This document shows positions 26,497 through 35,460 of a DNA stretch of 42,602 nt, piece after piece; positions within the stretch are counted from its first letter, which is position 1, and each line of letters starts with the position of its first letter. This DNA is from CAZBSE01 sp964578625 (GTDB lineage: Bacteria; Actinomycetota; Humimicrobiia; Humimicrobiales; Humimicrobiaceae), in assembly GCA_964578625.1 (NCBI GenBank), contig CAZODQ010000018.1:1-42602 (forward strand), read 5' to 3'. The notes beneath the pieces were generated by a model. The model saw only the letters and a list, made by a program, of their open reading frames with translations, had not been told where the DNA came from and made no database searches. The position numbers were made by a program, and so were the translations under genes.

Positions 26497-27354
26497 ATGA
26501 AAAATAGTTTAATAAAAGAGATAGATAAAGTGAAATATTTTAATATCAATAAAGAGGAGATTTTAAATAATAGATGGATAAATGTTTATGTGGTGGAAAA
26601 CAAAACAGATATTTATAATGAAATAGCCAGAGTTATGACAGAAAAAATAAAAGAAAATAATAAAAGTAATACTACAACTTCTTTTATACTACCTGTAGGT
26701 CCAAAAGGGCAATATCAAAGATTTACAGCAATCTGCAATATGGAGAATATCAGCTGTAAAAACCTAATTACCATTAATATGGACGAATATTTAGATGACA
26801 ATGATAATTTAATATCAGAAGATAGTCTTTTAAGTTTTAGAGGTTTTATGAAGAAGAATTTATTTGATTTATTGGATGAAGAATTGAAAATTAACCCTGA
26901 AAACATATATTTTCCCGATCCTAATAATACAGGAGAAATAGAAAAATTAATAAGTGAAATAGGTGGAGTGGATATTTGCTTTGGCGGAGTAGGAATAAAC
27001 GGTCATATAGCTTTTAATGAACCAATGGATGAAAAATTGATAACTGTAGATGAGTTTAAGGGTTTGAAAACAAGAGTTCTGGATATTTCCCCGGAGACAA
27101 TTTTAATAAATAGCATAAAATATGGAGGTCATACTGAATTTATCCCCAAAAGGTGTATTACCCTAGGTATGGCGGAAATCTTTATGTCTAAAGAAATAAG
27201 ATTTTATCTGGAGCATAACTGGCAATCAGCTGTTTTAAGAAGAGCCATATTTGAAAAACCAACTCCTTCTTTTCCAGCAACGTATCTAAAGGAGCATAAA
27301 AATAGTAGTATTACACTATCAAAAAATGTTTTAAGAAGGTATGTGCGCCAATAG
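26497..27354 (+). CDS. Glucosamine-6-phosphate isomerase/deaminase-like protein
   Basis: 285 aa, NagB/SugP-type fold. It keeps ILPVGPKGQY, a version of the phosphate loop, NMDEYLDD with the Asp equivalent to catalytic Asp72 of NagB, and GGVGINGHIAFNEP. In classical NagB the last motif reads NDGHIAFNEP. Here the Asp equivalent to Asp141 is Asn while His and Glu of the triad remain. The protein probably acts on a phosphorylated amino or keto sugar in the cytoplasm. Deaminase activity is plausible given nagA downstream, but a related isomerase role is possible. Confidence 0.85.
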   Translation: MKNSLIKEIDKVKYFNINKEEILNNRWINVYVVENKTDIYNEIARVMTEKIKENNKSNTTTSFILPVGPKGQYQRFTAICNMENISCKNLITINMDEYLDDNDNLISEDSLLSFRGFMKKNLFDLLDEELKINPENIYFPDPNNTGEIEKLISEIGGVDICFGGVGINGHIAFNEPMDEKLITVDEFKGLKTRVLDISPETILINSIKYGGHTEFIPKRCITLGMAEIFMSKEIRFYLEHNWQSAVLRRAIFEKPTPSFPATYLKEHKNSSITLSKNVLRRYVRQ

Positions 27355-27494
27355 CAAACTTCTTTTTGATCAAAATAAATTAGTTTGGCAGCTTTTTTGA
27401 TAAGTTAAGGCTAGAAAGTGAGATGACAGGTTAATAAAAATATAAGAATGTGTAAATTCAAAATGTATTTATTAAGAAAATTTAATAAATGGGG

Positions 27495-27578
27495 AAGGAG
27501 GTGTATATGACAAAATAAGTGAGATTTGCTCAGGTATGACTTAAGCCCCATTGAAACTAAAGCCCTAAACAAATCTCA
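27495..27578 (+). promoter_or_regulatory. Leader with strong ribosome site, 3-codon minigene and hairpin
   Basis: A near-perfect AAGGAGGTG (27495-27503) precedes ATG ACA AAA TAA (27507-27518), a three-codon reading frame. Immediately after, TGAGATTTG (27520-27528) pairs perfectly with CAAATCTCA (27570-27578). It lies 62 bp before the sugar-binding protein gene in a 285-bp gap otherwise without a gene. It may be a leader or attenuation device; no known riboswitch is recognised. Confidence 0.4.
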
Positions 27579-27639
27579 GAAAAGATTTTAATAGAAATTG
27601 TTGTATAAGTAAAATTATTAAAAGGAGAGTGTATAAGAA

Positions 27640-28836
27640 ATGAAAAAGTCATTATGGTGGTTGTTAGTAGTGCTGCTATCTGTATCTATGATAGCAACTT
27701 TTTCACTTGCAGGGTGTAAGGAAGAAGAAGCGGCTCCTGCAGAAGAAGTAGCAGAGGAAGCTCCTGCAGAAGAAGTAGCAGAGGAAGAAGTAGAATTAGG
27801 GCCAGAAGTAGAGACAGCGGTGGAATTAGGGGAAATTAAAACTAGAGGACCCGAAGGACAGGTTCCTGTGTGGTATACAGAACTTACACTAACGGAAGAG
27901 GAAAAGACAAAAATAGAAGCAGGCAATTATTCAATTGCATATGATCAAGGAGTCGTGGCTCTTTTTGACGACACTATAGGCAAAGCTATTGAACATAGAA
28001 GTAATGAATTGGGAATAGAGCCTGCTGCATGGACTATTAACAATTTAGATGCAGGAGTCCAAAGAGAAAACATAGAAACTATATTAGCTATGAACCCGAG
28101 TGCAATAGCGGCTCTTTCAGTAGATCCTGTTGTTTCGCGGGAAATATTTAAAGATGCAGCAGATAGAGGTGTTAAACTAGTCTTTTGCAGTAATAAGCCA
28201 GCTGATTTTGAATGGAATAAGGATTACCAGGGAGCATTAATAATATTTGATTTTTATGAGTTTGGAGATCTATTAGCAGGTCCCTTAAATAGTGCTCTAG
28301 GTGGGGAAGGAAAGATAGGTTATCTATATCATGATGCAGATTTCTTTATTACAAATCAAAGAGATCAAGGATTCAAAGACGCAATTAAGAATTATCCTGG
28401 TCTTGAGATAGTTGTTGAAATGGGTTGGAGTGGTTTTTTTGGAGATGTTGAAGACATTATTTCAGCTATGATCACACAACACCCCGAGATTAACGGTATT
28501 TATCTTCCGTGGACAGAGGCAGTAATGCCTGCTATAAGTGCGTTACGTGCAGCAGACAGAATGGATGTAAAGATAGTTGCCAACGATATAGGAGAAGATG
28601 TTGCTTTGGAAATGATAAAAGGTGATCAAATTGTTGCACTTAATCAATGTATGGCGTGGCAATATGGAGTAACAGCAGTTGATATAGCAGTCTATGCTTT
28701 ACTCAATAAAGAAATACCTGCTGAATGCATCCTTATTCCTGGAATAGGTATTACTAAAGATAATATTGAAGAAGCATGGCCTTTATTGTTTAACGAAGAA
28801 CTACCAGAAGTACTAAAAGATGCATTGCAAGGGTAA
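27640..28836 (+). CDS. Sugar ABC transporter substrate-binding lipoprotein
   Basis: 398 aa. Signal peptide with lipobox LAGC (Cys at about 26), followed by an acidic tether of repeated APAEEVAEE units (about residues 30-55). The mature domain is a type I periplasmic-binding fold of the ribose/galactose group (repeated alpha/beta units, NPSAIAALSVDPVVSREIF, INGIYLPWTEAVMPAISALRAADRMDVKIVANDIG). It should capture an extracellular sugar for the ATPase and permease encoded next. The ligand is unknown. Ribosome site AAAGGAGAG. Confidence 0.93.
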   Translation: MKKSLWWLLVVLLSVSMIATFSLAGCKEEEAAPAEEVAEEAPAEEVAEEEVELGPEVETAVELGEIKTRGPEGQVPVWYTELTLTEEEKTKIEAGNYSIAYDQGVVALFDDTIGKAIEHRSNELGIEPAAWTINNLDAGVQRENIETILAMNPSAIAALSVDPVVSREIFKDAADRGVKLVFCSNKPADFEWNKDYQGALIIFDFYEFGDLLAGPLNSALGGEGKIGYLYHDADFFITNQRDQGFKDAIKNYPGLEIVVEMGWSGFFGDVEDIISAMITQHPEINGIYLPWTEAVMPAISALRAADRMDVKIVANDIGEDVALEMIKGDQIVALNQCMAWQYGVTAVDIAVYALLNKEIPAECILIPGIGITKDNIEEAWPLLFNEELPEVLKDALQG

Positions 28837-28879
28837 AAATCTAGAATCATTTTTATATTTTAGAAGCTTCAAAAGAGAA

Positions 28880-28913
28880 ATGGACAGGAAATAAAGTTTT
28901 ATTTCCTGTCCAT
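28880..28913 (+). terminator. Strong hairpin between binding-protein and ATPase genes
   Basis: ATGGACAGGAAATAAA pairs perfectly with TTTATTTCCTGTCCAT (up to 16 bp, two- to four-base loop) and is followed by a T-rich tail. Such hairpins partially terminate or protect the upstream message so that binding protein is made in excess over the membrane components. Confidence 0.65.
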
Positions 28914-28942
28914 CGAATAAAATTTTTATCAGAAAGTATAAA

Positions 28943-30463
28943 ATGGGTGGAAATAATACCGATAACACTATATTAAAAATGGAAAAAATAAATAAATCTT
29001 ATAGTGGTGTAAAAGTTTTGAAAGATGTTGATTTTTGTCTAAACCATGGGGAAATACATGGATTAGTAGGTAAAAATGGTGCAGGGAAGAGTACTTTAAT
29101 GAAAATTTTATATGGGGTCGAGAATCGCGATTCTGGTAACATAAAAATATTTGAAAAAGATTTAGGGAATGATAGTAAGGCAAAACAGAAACAAAGAAAA
29201 CACATAGCCATGATTTTCCAGGAGCTTAGTTTAATACCAACACTAACAATTTCACAAAATATTCTTTTAAATAATGAACCAAAAAAATATGGTTTTTTTA
29301 TTGATATTAAAAGATGTAATAAGTTATCAAAACAGATTTTAAAGAATCTTAATATTGACCTCGATCCAAATGAAAAAGTAGGAAATATTAGTGTAACTGA
29401 AAAACAAGTAGTAGAGATAGCAAAAGCACTGATACAAGAAAAAAAGATACTAGTTATGGACGAACCTACTACTCCTTTTACATCCGATCAAGTAAAAAAT
29501 TTTTTCAATATAATGAAAAATCTTAAGAAACAGGGAATATCTATAATATATGTATCTCATAATTTAAGAGAAATTTTTGAGATATGTGACCGAGTTACGA
29601 TAATTAGAGATGGAAGGAAGGTTAGAACTGATGAACTAGAAAGTCTTACTATGGGTCAGTTAATTTCAGGAATAACTGGGCCAGCTAAGACCACTAAAAA
29701 AAGATATAAAATAGAATTACTAAAGCAGAACAACACCCCTATATTTAAAGTAGAAAATTTAAATTTGAATGCAAAATTATCTAATATTAATTTTGAGTTA
29801 TACCCAGGTGAAGTAGTGGGTATAGCAGGATTGACGGGTAGTGGTCGGACAGAATTATTAGAGAGCATGTATGGAATTAATCGTATTGATGGAGGTTCAA
29901 TATATCTAGATGGAAAAAAAACTTCAGTAAAGACTCCAGCTAAAGCATTAAAGATGGGTATAAGTTTAGTTCCTGATGAAAGACATGTAAAAGGATTGGT
30001 ATTGGATCATACCATTAGTGATAATATTGTATTACCAATTATAGATAAGTTACGCTATTTATTTTTAATAAATTCTAATAAAGTAGTAGAAATTGTAAAA
30101 AAAATGATTAATAAGCTAAATATTGTAACAACTGATATTAATCAAACAGTTATTAATTTATCAGGAGGTAATCAACAAAAAGTAATTCTAGCAAAAAGCT
30201 TCGCTATAAATGCAAGAGTACTTTTTATGGACGATCCTACAGTTGGAATTGATGTAGGATCAAAAAAAGAAATAATTGAAATAATATTAGAATATGTTTC
30301 AACAGGAGAAAATGCTGTTCTCTTTGTATCTTCAGAACTAGAATTGCTTGAAAAGGTTTGTAATAGAGTATTTATAATGAAAAAAGGTAAAATTGTTGAG
30401 GAGATACAAGGTAAAGAAAATATTAAAGAGAGCTCAATTATGTCCCGAATTCAAAAAAAGTGA
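28943..30463 (+). CDS. Sugar ABC transporter ATP-binding protein (RbsA/MglA type)
   Basis: 506 aa, two fused ATPase domains. Domain 1 has Walker A GKNGAGKST, a degenerate signature (ISVTEKQVVEIAKAL) and Walker B ILVMDEPT. Domain 2 has a Walker A-like GLTGSGRTELL, signature LSGGNQQKVILAKSF and Walker B VLFMDDPTVGIDVGSK. This asymmetric layout is typical of the CUT2 (ribose/galactose) family. It energises the permease encoded 38 bp downstream. Confidence 0.95.
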   Translation: MGGNNTDNTILKMEKINKSYSGVKVLKDVDFCLNHGEIHGLVGKNGAGKSTLMKILYGVENRDSGNIKIFEKDLGNDSKAKQKQRKHIAMIFQELSLIPTLTISQNILLNNEPKKYGFFIDIKRCNKLSKQILKNLNIDLDPNEKVGNISVTEKQVVEIAKALIQEKKILVMDEPTTPFTSDQVKNFFNIMKNLKKQGISIIYVSHNLREIFEICDRVTIIRDGRKVRTDELESLTMGQLISGITGPAKTTKKRYKIELLKQNNTPIFKVENLNLNAKLSNINFELYPGEVVGIAGLTGSGRTELLESMYGINRIDGGSIYLDGKKTSVKTPAKALKMGISLVPDERHVKGLVLDHTISDNIVLPIIDKLRYLFLINSNKVVEIVKKMINKLNIVTTDINQTVINLSGGNQQKVILAKSFAINARVLFMDDPTVGIDVGSKKEIIEIILEYVSTGENAVLFVSSELELLEKVCNRVFIMKKGKIVEEIQGKENIKESSIMSRIQKK

Positions 30464-30501
30464 AAATAATTTAAAAATTTATTAAGAAGACGGAGAAATA
30501 A

Positions 30502-31473
30502 ATGGTTGCAGGATTAAAAAACATGGATTTAAAGAAGAAAGCATTTAAAATTTTTCAACAAAACATTGTCTATATAGTATTTTTAATAGTATTCGGTTTT
30601 TTTGCAATTATTCTAAGAGACAGATTTCTAAGTTTATATAACTTAATGAATATTGCAAGGCAGACTGCTATGCTATCAATAATGGCAATAGGAATGACAT
30701 TTGCACTTTCATCTGGAGAAATAGATTTATCAGTAGATTCTATCATTGCTTTAAGTGCAGTAGTAACGGCAATAGCAATTAGGGATTATGGAGTGTTTGT
30801 AGGTATAATATTTGGTATAGGTACTGGATTATTGGTTGGTATTTTTAATGGTTTTATTGTGGCAAAAATTAAGATCCCTTCTTTTCTTGTAACTTTAACA
30901 ACAATGGGTATAGTTGCAGCTTTAGCAAGGTGGGTAACTGATTTAAAACCAATCCCAATAGCTGCTGATAGATATATCTTTTTTTTCGGCGCTGGTAATG
31001 TTGCTAATATTCCTACTCTCTTTTATTGGACTATGCTTGTTTTAATAGTTGGATATATTGCTCTAAATAGAATGCCTATCGGGAAGAAAATGTTGGCTAC
31101 AGGAGGAAATGAAAAAGCAGCATTGTTTTCTGGGATTAACACAAGAAAGATGAAGATGTATGCTCTGATGATATCGGCTACTAGCGCAGCCCTTGCGGGA
31201 ATGCTTTATGCTGGCCGGTTACATGGAGCACGATATAATTTGGGCGAAGGCTTAGTGTTGTCAGTTATTGCAGCTACTGTTATTGGAGGAACTAGTCTTT
31301 TTGGTGGTAGAGGAACAGTTATAGGTGCATTTTTTGGAGCACTTATGATAGGTATGATAAACAATGGTTTAATATTAATGGGATTGTCGATATCTCAACA
31401 AATGTTTTTTAGAGGATTAATTTTATTAATTGCAATTTCAATAAATGTTAGAATGCAGGCAAGGAAATTGTGA
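30502..31473 (+). CDS. Sugar ABC transporter permease (RbsC type)
   Basis: 323 aa, hydrophobic with roughly eight to ten membrane spans. Contains the CUT2 permease hallmarks MAIGMTFALSSGEIDLSVDSIIALSAV and the EAA-like cytoplasmic loop region ATGGNEKAALFSGINTRKMKM, then AATVIGGTSLFGGRGTVIGAFFGAL. It works with the ATPase upstream and the lipoprotein receptor. Only one permease gene is present, so it presumably forms a homodimer. Confidence 0.94.
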   Translation: MVAGLKNMDLKKKAFKIFQQNIVYIVFLIVFGFFAIILRDRFLSLYNLMNIARQTAMLSIMAIGMTFALSSGEIDLSVDSIIALSAVVTAIAIRDYGVFVGIIFGIGTGLLVGIFNGFIVAKIKIPSFLVTLTTMGIVAALARWVTDLKPIPIAADRYIFFFGAGNVANIPTLFYWTMLVLIVGYIALNRMPIGKKMLATGGNEKAALFSGINTRKMKMYALMISATSAALAGMLYAGRLHGARYNLGEGLVLSVIAATVIGGTSLFGGRGTVIGAFFGALMIGMINNGLILMGLSISQQMFFRGLILLIAISINVRMQARKL

Positions 31474-31527
31474 AGATATTTTTGATATTTTTTTAAACAA
31501 AAGAACAAGATTGTGAGGGTTAATAAA

Positions 31528-32316
31528 ATGGAAAATAAAATCGGTGTAGTTAGTAGCACGTATGCATATTACAATACTGAAGAAGCTCTTAATGATTTAG
31601 CCGAAACGGAATTTAAATTTATAGAACTAGTAACAGTCCCAGGATTAATAGAGCATATATCTTTGGACCCAAAAAAATCAAGCGAAGTTTTAAACATTTG
31701 TAAAAAATACGGAATTGAATTATTTCGTATAGGTGCCTATGGGGTATTAATGAAAGGAGAAAATTCACTAAACAATTTTAAAAAAATTTTGAACATTACA
31801 GATTCAATAGGTATAGATTATGTAACTACTGATGTTGGAGAAATTAAAGATAAAACAGATAAAAAGCTCTTTTTAAAAGAAATAAGAATGATAGGTGATT
31901 ATGCTGGTGAAAAGAATATAAATATTGGTATAGAAATACACGGTGATTGGTGTAAAAATGGTAAAATAGCCGCAGATCTTATAAAAGAAATAAACCATCC
32001 AAATGTCAAAATTACTTATGATACTGGTAATACCATATTTTATGGAGACGCTAAACCAGAAGATGACATAAAATATGTTATACCGTATATGGGTCATCTT
32101 CATCTAAAAGATAAAAGAGGAGGCCATAAGATTTATGATTTTCCAGCCCTTGGAGAGGGAGATATTGATTTTAATAAGATTTTTAATTTAATAAAAGATT
32201 ATCATGGTTCAATTAGTATCGAAGTAGAGCTTGATGGGGAAAAACATCCTATAAGTGAAATAAATAATTCTTTAAAGAATTCATATGATTTTTTAAAAAA
32301 TTATGGATTAGTTTAG
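31528..32316 (+). CDS. Sugar phosphate isomerase/epimerase (xylose-isomerase-like TIM barrel)
   Basis: 262 aa from ATG 31528, eight bases after GTGAGGG; a GTG at 31513 lies in that site. AP-endonuclease-2 superfamily barrel with likely metal ligands Glu in GIEIHGDW, Asp/Asn in TYDTGN, His in HLHLKDKRG and Glu in SIEVELDGE. Relatives isomerise or epimerise sugars, and some act as lyases on 3-keto-glycosides together with Gfo/Idh dehydrogenases. The next gene is such a dehydrogenase, 20 bp on, so the two probably act in sequence. Confidence 0.87.
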   Translation: MENKIGVVSSTYAYYNTEEALNDLAETEFKFIELVTVPGLIEHISLDPKKSSEVLNICKKYGIELFRIGAYGVLMKGENSLNNFKKILNITDSIGIDYVTTDVGEIKDKTDKKLFLKEIRMIGDYAGEKNINIGIEIHGDWCKNGKIAADLIKEINHPNVKITYDTGNTIFYGDAKPEDDIKYVIPYMGHLHLKDKRGGHKIYDFPALGEGDIDFNKIFNLIKDYHGSISIEVELDGEKHPISEINNSLKNSYDFLKNYGLV

Positions 32317-32336
32317 AACAAGGGGAGGAAAACGTA

Positions 32337-33350
32337 ATGAAGAGAATAGGGATAATTGGAGCAGGCTTTATTGGTGATATTCATTCTAAAGCATATAAAA
32401 GAATAGATAATGCAAAGGTTGTTGCAGTAGTTGACCTAGATGAAGAAAAAGGAGGGAAGCTAGCCAAAGATTTTAATGCAGAGTACTATTCAAACTTTGA
32501 GAAATTTTTAGAAGTGGGAAAAGCTGATGTAGTGGATATTTGTACTCCTACTTATACACACAAATATATGATAATAAAAGCTGCTAATGCTAAAAAAGAT
32601 ATATTTTGTGAGAAACCAATTTCTTTAAGCTTGGAAGAAGCTGATGAGGCAATAAAAGCAGTTAAAGAAAATAATGTAAAAGCTATGGTAGGCCATGTAT
32701 TAAGATTCTGGCCAGAATATGTGAAAGCTAGGGAAATAATTAAGAGTGGAGAATTAGGAAAAATATTAAATATTTTTTGTGAAAGAATAATGGTTTCACC
32801 AGATTGGCATTATAAGAATTGGGGATTAAGTGAAGAATTGAGCAAAGGAGGTGGAGCAGCAGTAGAGGCACAAATTCACGATATAGATTATCTTTTATGG
32901 GTTTTAGGGATGCCAACACATATAAAATCAGAAGGGCTTTATATACCTAAACTAGGTGGCTGGACACACATGGTTAGTAATTTTAAATTCAACGATACAA
33001 AATTTGCATCTGTAGAAGCAGGATGGGCTTTTAAGGGATCATTCCCTTTTACAATGGTTTTAAGAATATTGTGTGAAAAAGGAACAGTTGAATGGGTTTT
33101 TAGAGCTGGAAAGAATATCGAAGAGAGGGGACAAAAACCTCCTCTTATCGTTTATAAAGTTGATGGATCAATTTGTAATCCAAAAATAGAGTCAGAAGAT
33201 CCTTATTTTTTAGAGTTAAAATATTTTATTGACCATTTAGAAGAAAGTAAAAAGATTGATAATAGTACTGTAGAAGATGCTCGAAAGTCCCTAGAAGTAG
33301 TGTTGGCAGCTATAAAGTCTGCCAAAGAAAATAAAATTATAGAACTTTAA
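32337..33350 (+). CDS. Gfo/Idh/MocA-family sugar dehydrogenase
   Basis: 337 aa. N-terminal Rossmann fold with GAGFIGDIHSKAYK (GxGxxG) and Asp in VVDLDEEK. The EKPISLSLEEA motif carries the catalytic Lys (about residue 94), and GHVLRFWPEY follows. The C-terminal substrate domain contains EAQIHDIDYLLWVLG, with the family His. It uses NAD(P) to oxidise or reduce a sugar, often at C3. Good ribosome site (GGGGAGGAAAACGTA ATG). It sits between an isomerase and ETF genes. Confidence 0.93.
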   Translation: MKRIGIIGAGFIGDIHSKAYKRIDNAKVVAVVDLDEEKGGKLAKDFNAEYYSNFEKFLEVGKADVVDICTPTYTHKYMIIKAANAKKDIFCEKPISLSLEEADEAIKAVKENNVKAMVGHVLRFWPEYVKAREIIKSGELGKILNIFCERIMVSPDWHYKNWGLSEELSKGGGAAVEAQIHDIDYLLWVLGMPTHIKSEGLYIPKLGGWTHMVSNFKFNDTKFASVEAGWAFKGSFPFTMVLRILCEKGTVEWVFRAGKNIEERGQKPPLIVYKVDGSICNPKIESEDPYFLELKYFIDHLEESKKIDNSTVEDARKSLEVVLAAIKSAKENKIIEL

Positions 33351-33389
33351 AATTATAAGTTTAAAAAAAATCAATTTAAGATTTATTTT

Positions 33390-34235
33390 ATGGACAACAT
33401 AATATTATGTGTAAAACAAGTACCTAAAACTACTAATATTGGGTTAGACCCGGTAAATCATACTATTATAAGGAAGGGGATAACAAATATATTAAATCCA
33501 TTTGATGAGTATGCTTTAAGAGCTGCGATAGAATGTAAAAATAAATATAATTTAAAAGTTGCAGCTGTGACAATGGGTCCTTTACATGCTAAAGAAGTTT
33601 TAAAATACTGTGTTTGCAAAGGTGTTGATGAAGCTTTTTTAATTAATGATCCTAAACTAGCTGGCTCAGATACTCTAGCAACATCAATGGTATTAGCAGA
33701 GTTTATTAAAAAAAGCAGATATAAAAATGTTTTTTGTGGACAAGAATCTATTGATAGTAGCACAGCTCATATTGGCCCAAGTATTTCTGAATTATTAAAG
33801 TTGCCACAAGTTTCATATGTAAAACAAATTCTTGGTTTAGAAAAGAGTAAATTAACAGTAGAGAGAGAGATAGAATCTGCAGATTTAGTGTTGACGGTTA
33901 GGCTACCTGGGGTTTTCTCTTTTGTAAGTTATAACAAAAGAGTAAATGGATTATATAAAAAAAATAAGGGGAAAATAATAGAATTGAATTTAAAAAGTTT
34001 GAATATAGAAGAAAAATTTTTAGGATTAAAAGGTTCACCAACCCGGGTTGTTGATATTGAAGAGAATGAAGAGGCACTAAGTTATTTTAAAATAGATAGT
34101 AGTTTATCTGCTAGGGAAAGAATAAAAGCTATTATACAAGGTGGGATAGAAAAAAAACAAAATAGAAAATTATATAAAGGGATGTCAAAATTGGCAGTTG
34201 AAGAAATAATTAACCTTGTAAAAAATTATAAGTAG
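33390..34235 (+). CDS. etfB: Electron transfer flavoprotein beta subunit
   Basis: 281 aa. Starts ILCVKQVPKTTNIGLDP, and keeps NPFDEYALRAAIECK and the nucleotide-binding CGQESIDSSTAHIGPSISELLKLP. LTVRLPGVFSFVSYN lies near the subunit interface. With EtfA it forms a flavoprotein dimer that passes electrons between a dehydrogenase or reductase and another carrier; the beta subunit binds AMP or, in bifurcating types, FAD and NADH. Which type this is was not determined. The gene is 12 bp from etfA. Confidence 0.93.
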   Translation: MDNIILCVKQVPKTTNIGLDPVNHTIIRKGITNILNPFDEYALRAAIECKNKYNLKVAAVTMGPLHAKEVLKYCVCKGVDEAFLINDPKLAGSDTLATSMVLAEFIKKSRYKNVFCGQESIDSSTAHIGPSISELLKLPQVSYVKQILGLEKSKLTVEREIESADLVLTVRLPGVFSFVSYNKRVNGLYKKNKGKIIELNLKSLNIEEKFLGLKGSPTRVVDIEENEEALSYFKIDSSLSARERIKAIIQGGIEKKQNRKLYKGMSKLAVEEIINLVKNYK

Positions 34236-34247
34236 AATTTTTTTAAA

Positions 34248-35435
34248 ATGAGCTATGTTTTTATATCAGAAAAAAAGTGCACCAAGTGTGGAAAGTGTGT
34301 TGATATTTGTGCTAATAATGCCATCTCTATTCGAAATAATGGAGCAGTTATTGATTTTAAAAATTGCAATCTATGCAAGCTTTGCATAAAAGCATGTGAA
34401 CTTGGTGCAATTTCAATTAAAGATTATAAAATTAATAATGAAAAGCTAAAAAATTATAAAGATGTATGGGTTTTTATAGAATGTAAGAATAGCAAAATAA
34501 ATAAGTCTTGTTTACAAATATTGAGCAAAGGTAGGAAAATAGCAGATAAGTTGGGTGAAAAATTGGTTGCTTTAATAATTATAAAAGAATTTCCAAACCG
34601 TAACCAAATAATAAAAGAATTATCTAAATATGGTGTAAATGAAGTAAGATTGATTAAATATAAAGACCTAAGCCCTTTTTTAGAAGAAAATATTTCAGCT
34701 ATAATATCTAAAGAAATTGCTTTAAGTAATCCAAATATTGTTCTGTTTTTAGGAACATATTTAGGTAGAGTTATTGCTCCTAGAATATCAGCAAATATTA
34801 AAACAGGATTAACTGCTGATTGTACTGATCTCAAAATTGATAAAGAAAATAATCTAGTACAAGTAAGGCCAACTTTTGGTGGCAAAATATTAGCTAACAT
34901 TATTTGCCCTAATCATAGACCGCAGATGGCTTCAGTAAGAGCTAACATCTTTGATTGCGAGATTATTAAAGTAAAAAAAGACATTAAGGTTATAGAAAAG
35001 GTAGTAGATTATAACTCTATGAAAGGGATTAAAGAAATTGTTAAAATTATTGAAAATAAATCCAAAGAAAAAAATATAGAAGATACCAGTTTTGTTATTT
35101 GTGCTGGCAAAGGTATTGGCAAAAAAGAGGGCATAAATTTGCTAAAAAAACTAGCTTGTAAATTGGGGGCTGAACTAGGATGCACGCGTGCCGTGGTAGA
35201 CGAAGGATGGTTAGATTCATCAAAACAAATTGGACAAACTGGCAAAATTATTAGACCTAATATATATATAGGTTTTGGAGTTTCAGGAGCAATCCAACAT
35301 CTAATGGGGATGAAAAGGTCTAAAACAATTATAGCAATAAATAAAGATAAACGTGCACCTATTTTTAATATTTCTGATATTGGTATAATTTCAGATTTGT
35401 ACGATGTAATTCCAGAATTAATTAAAAATTTATAA
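34248..35435 (+). CDS. etfA: Electron transfer flavoprotein alpha subunit with N-terminal 2[4Fe-4S] ferredoxin domain
   Basis: 395 aa. Residues 1-60 are a two-cluster ferredoxin module with Cys11, 14, 17, 21 and Cys40, 43, 46, 50. EtfA domains follow: the FAD-binding C-terminal part has GAELGCTRAVVDEGW, GQTGKIIRPNIYIGFGVSGA, IQHLMGM and APIFNISDIGIISDLYDVIPEL. Ferredoxin-fused EtfA proteins are known from anaerobic Etf complexes with acyl-CoA reductases or lactate dehydrogenase. Here the likely partner is the OYE-type protein encoded 25 bp downstream. Confidence 0.93.
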   Translation: MSYVFISEKKCTKCGKCVDICANNAISIRNNGAVIDFKNCNLCKLCIKACELGAISIKDYKINNEKLKNYKDVWVFIECKNSKINKSCLQILSKGRKIADKLGEKLVALIIIKEFPNRNQIIKELSKYGVNEVRLIKYKDLSPFLEENISAIISKEIALSNPNIVLFLGTYLGRVIAPRISANIKTGLTADCTDLKIDKENNLVQVRPTFGGKILANIICPNHRPQMASVRANIFDCEIIKVKKDIKVIEKVVDYNSMKGIKEIVKIIENKSKEKNIEDTSFVICAGKGIGKKEGINLLKKLACKLGAELGCTRAVVDEGWLDSSKQIGQTGKIIRPNIYIGFGVSGAIQHLMGMKRSKTIIAINKDKRAPIFNISDIGIISDLYDVIPELIKNL

Positions 35436-35460
35436 AAAATAAAAAAAAGGATTTAAGACT

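Noticed and set aside
27618..27926. Ser/Ala-rich minus-strand ORF over the binding-protein start
   Set aside because: It is the antisense of the acidic AEE-repeat tether of the lipoprotein; low complexity explains it.
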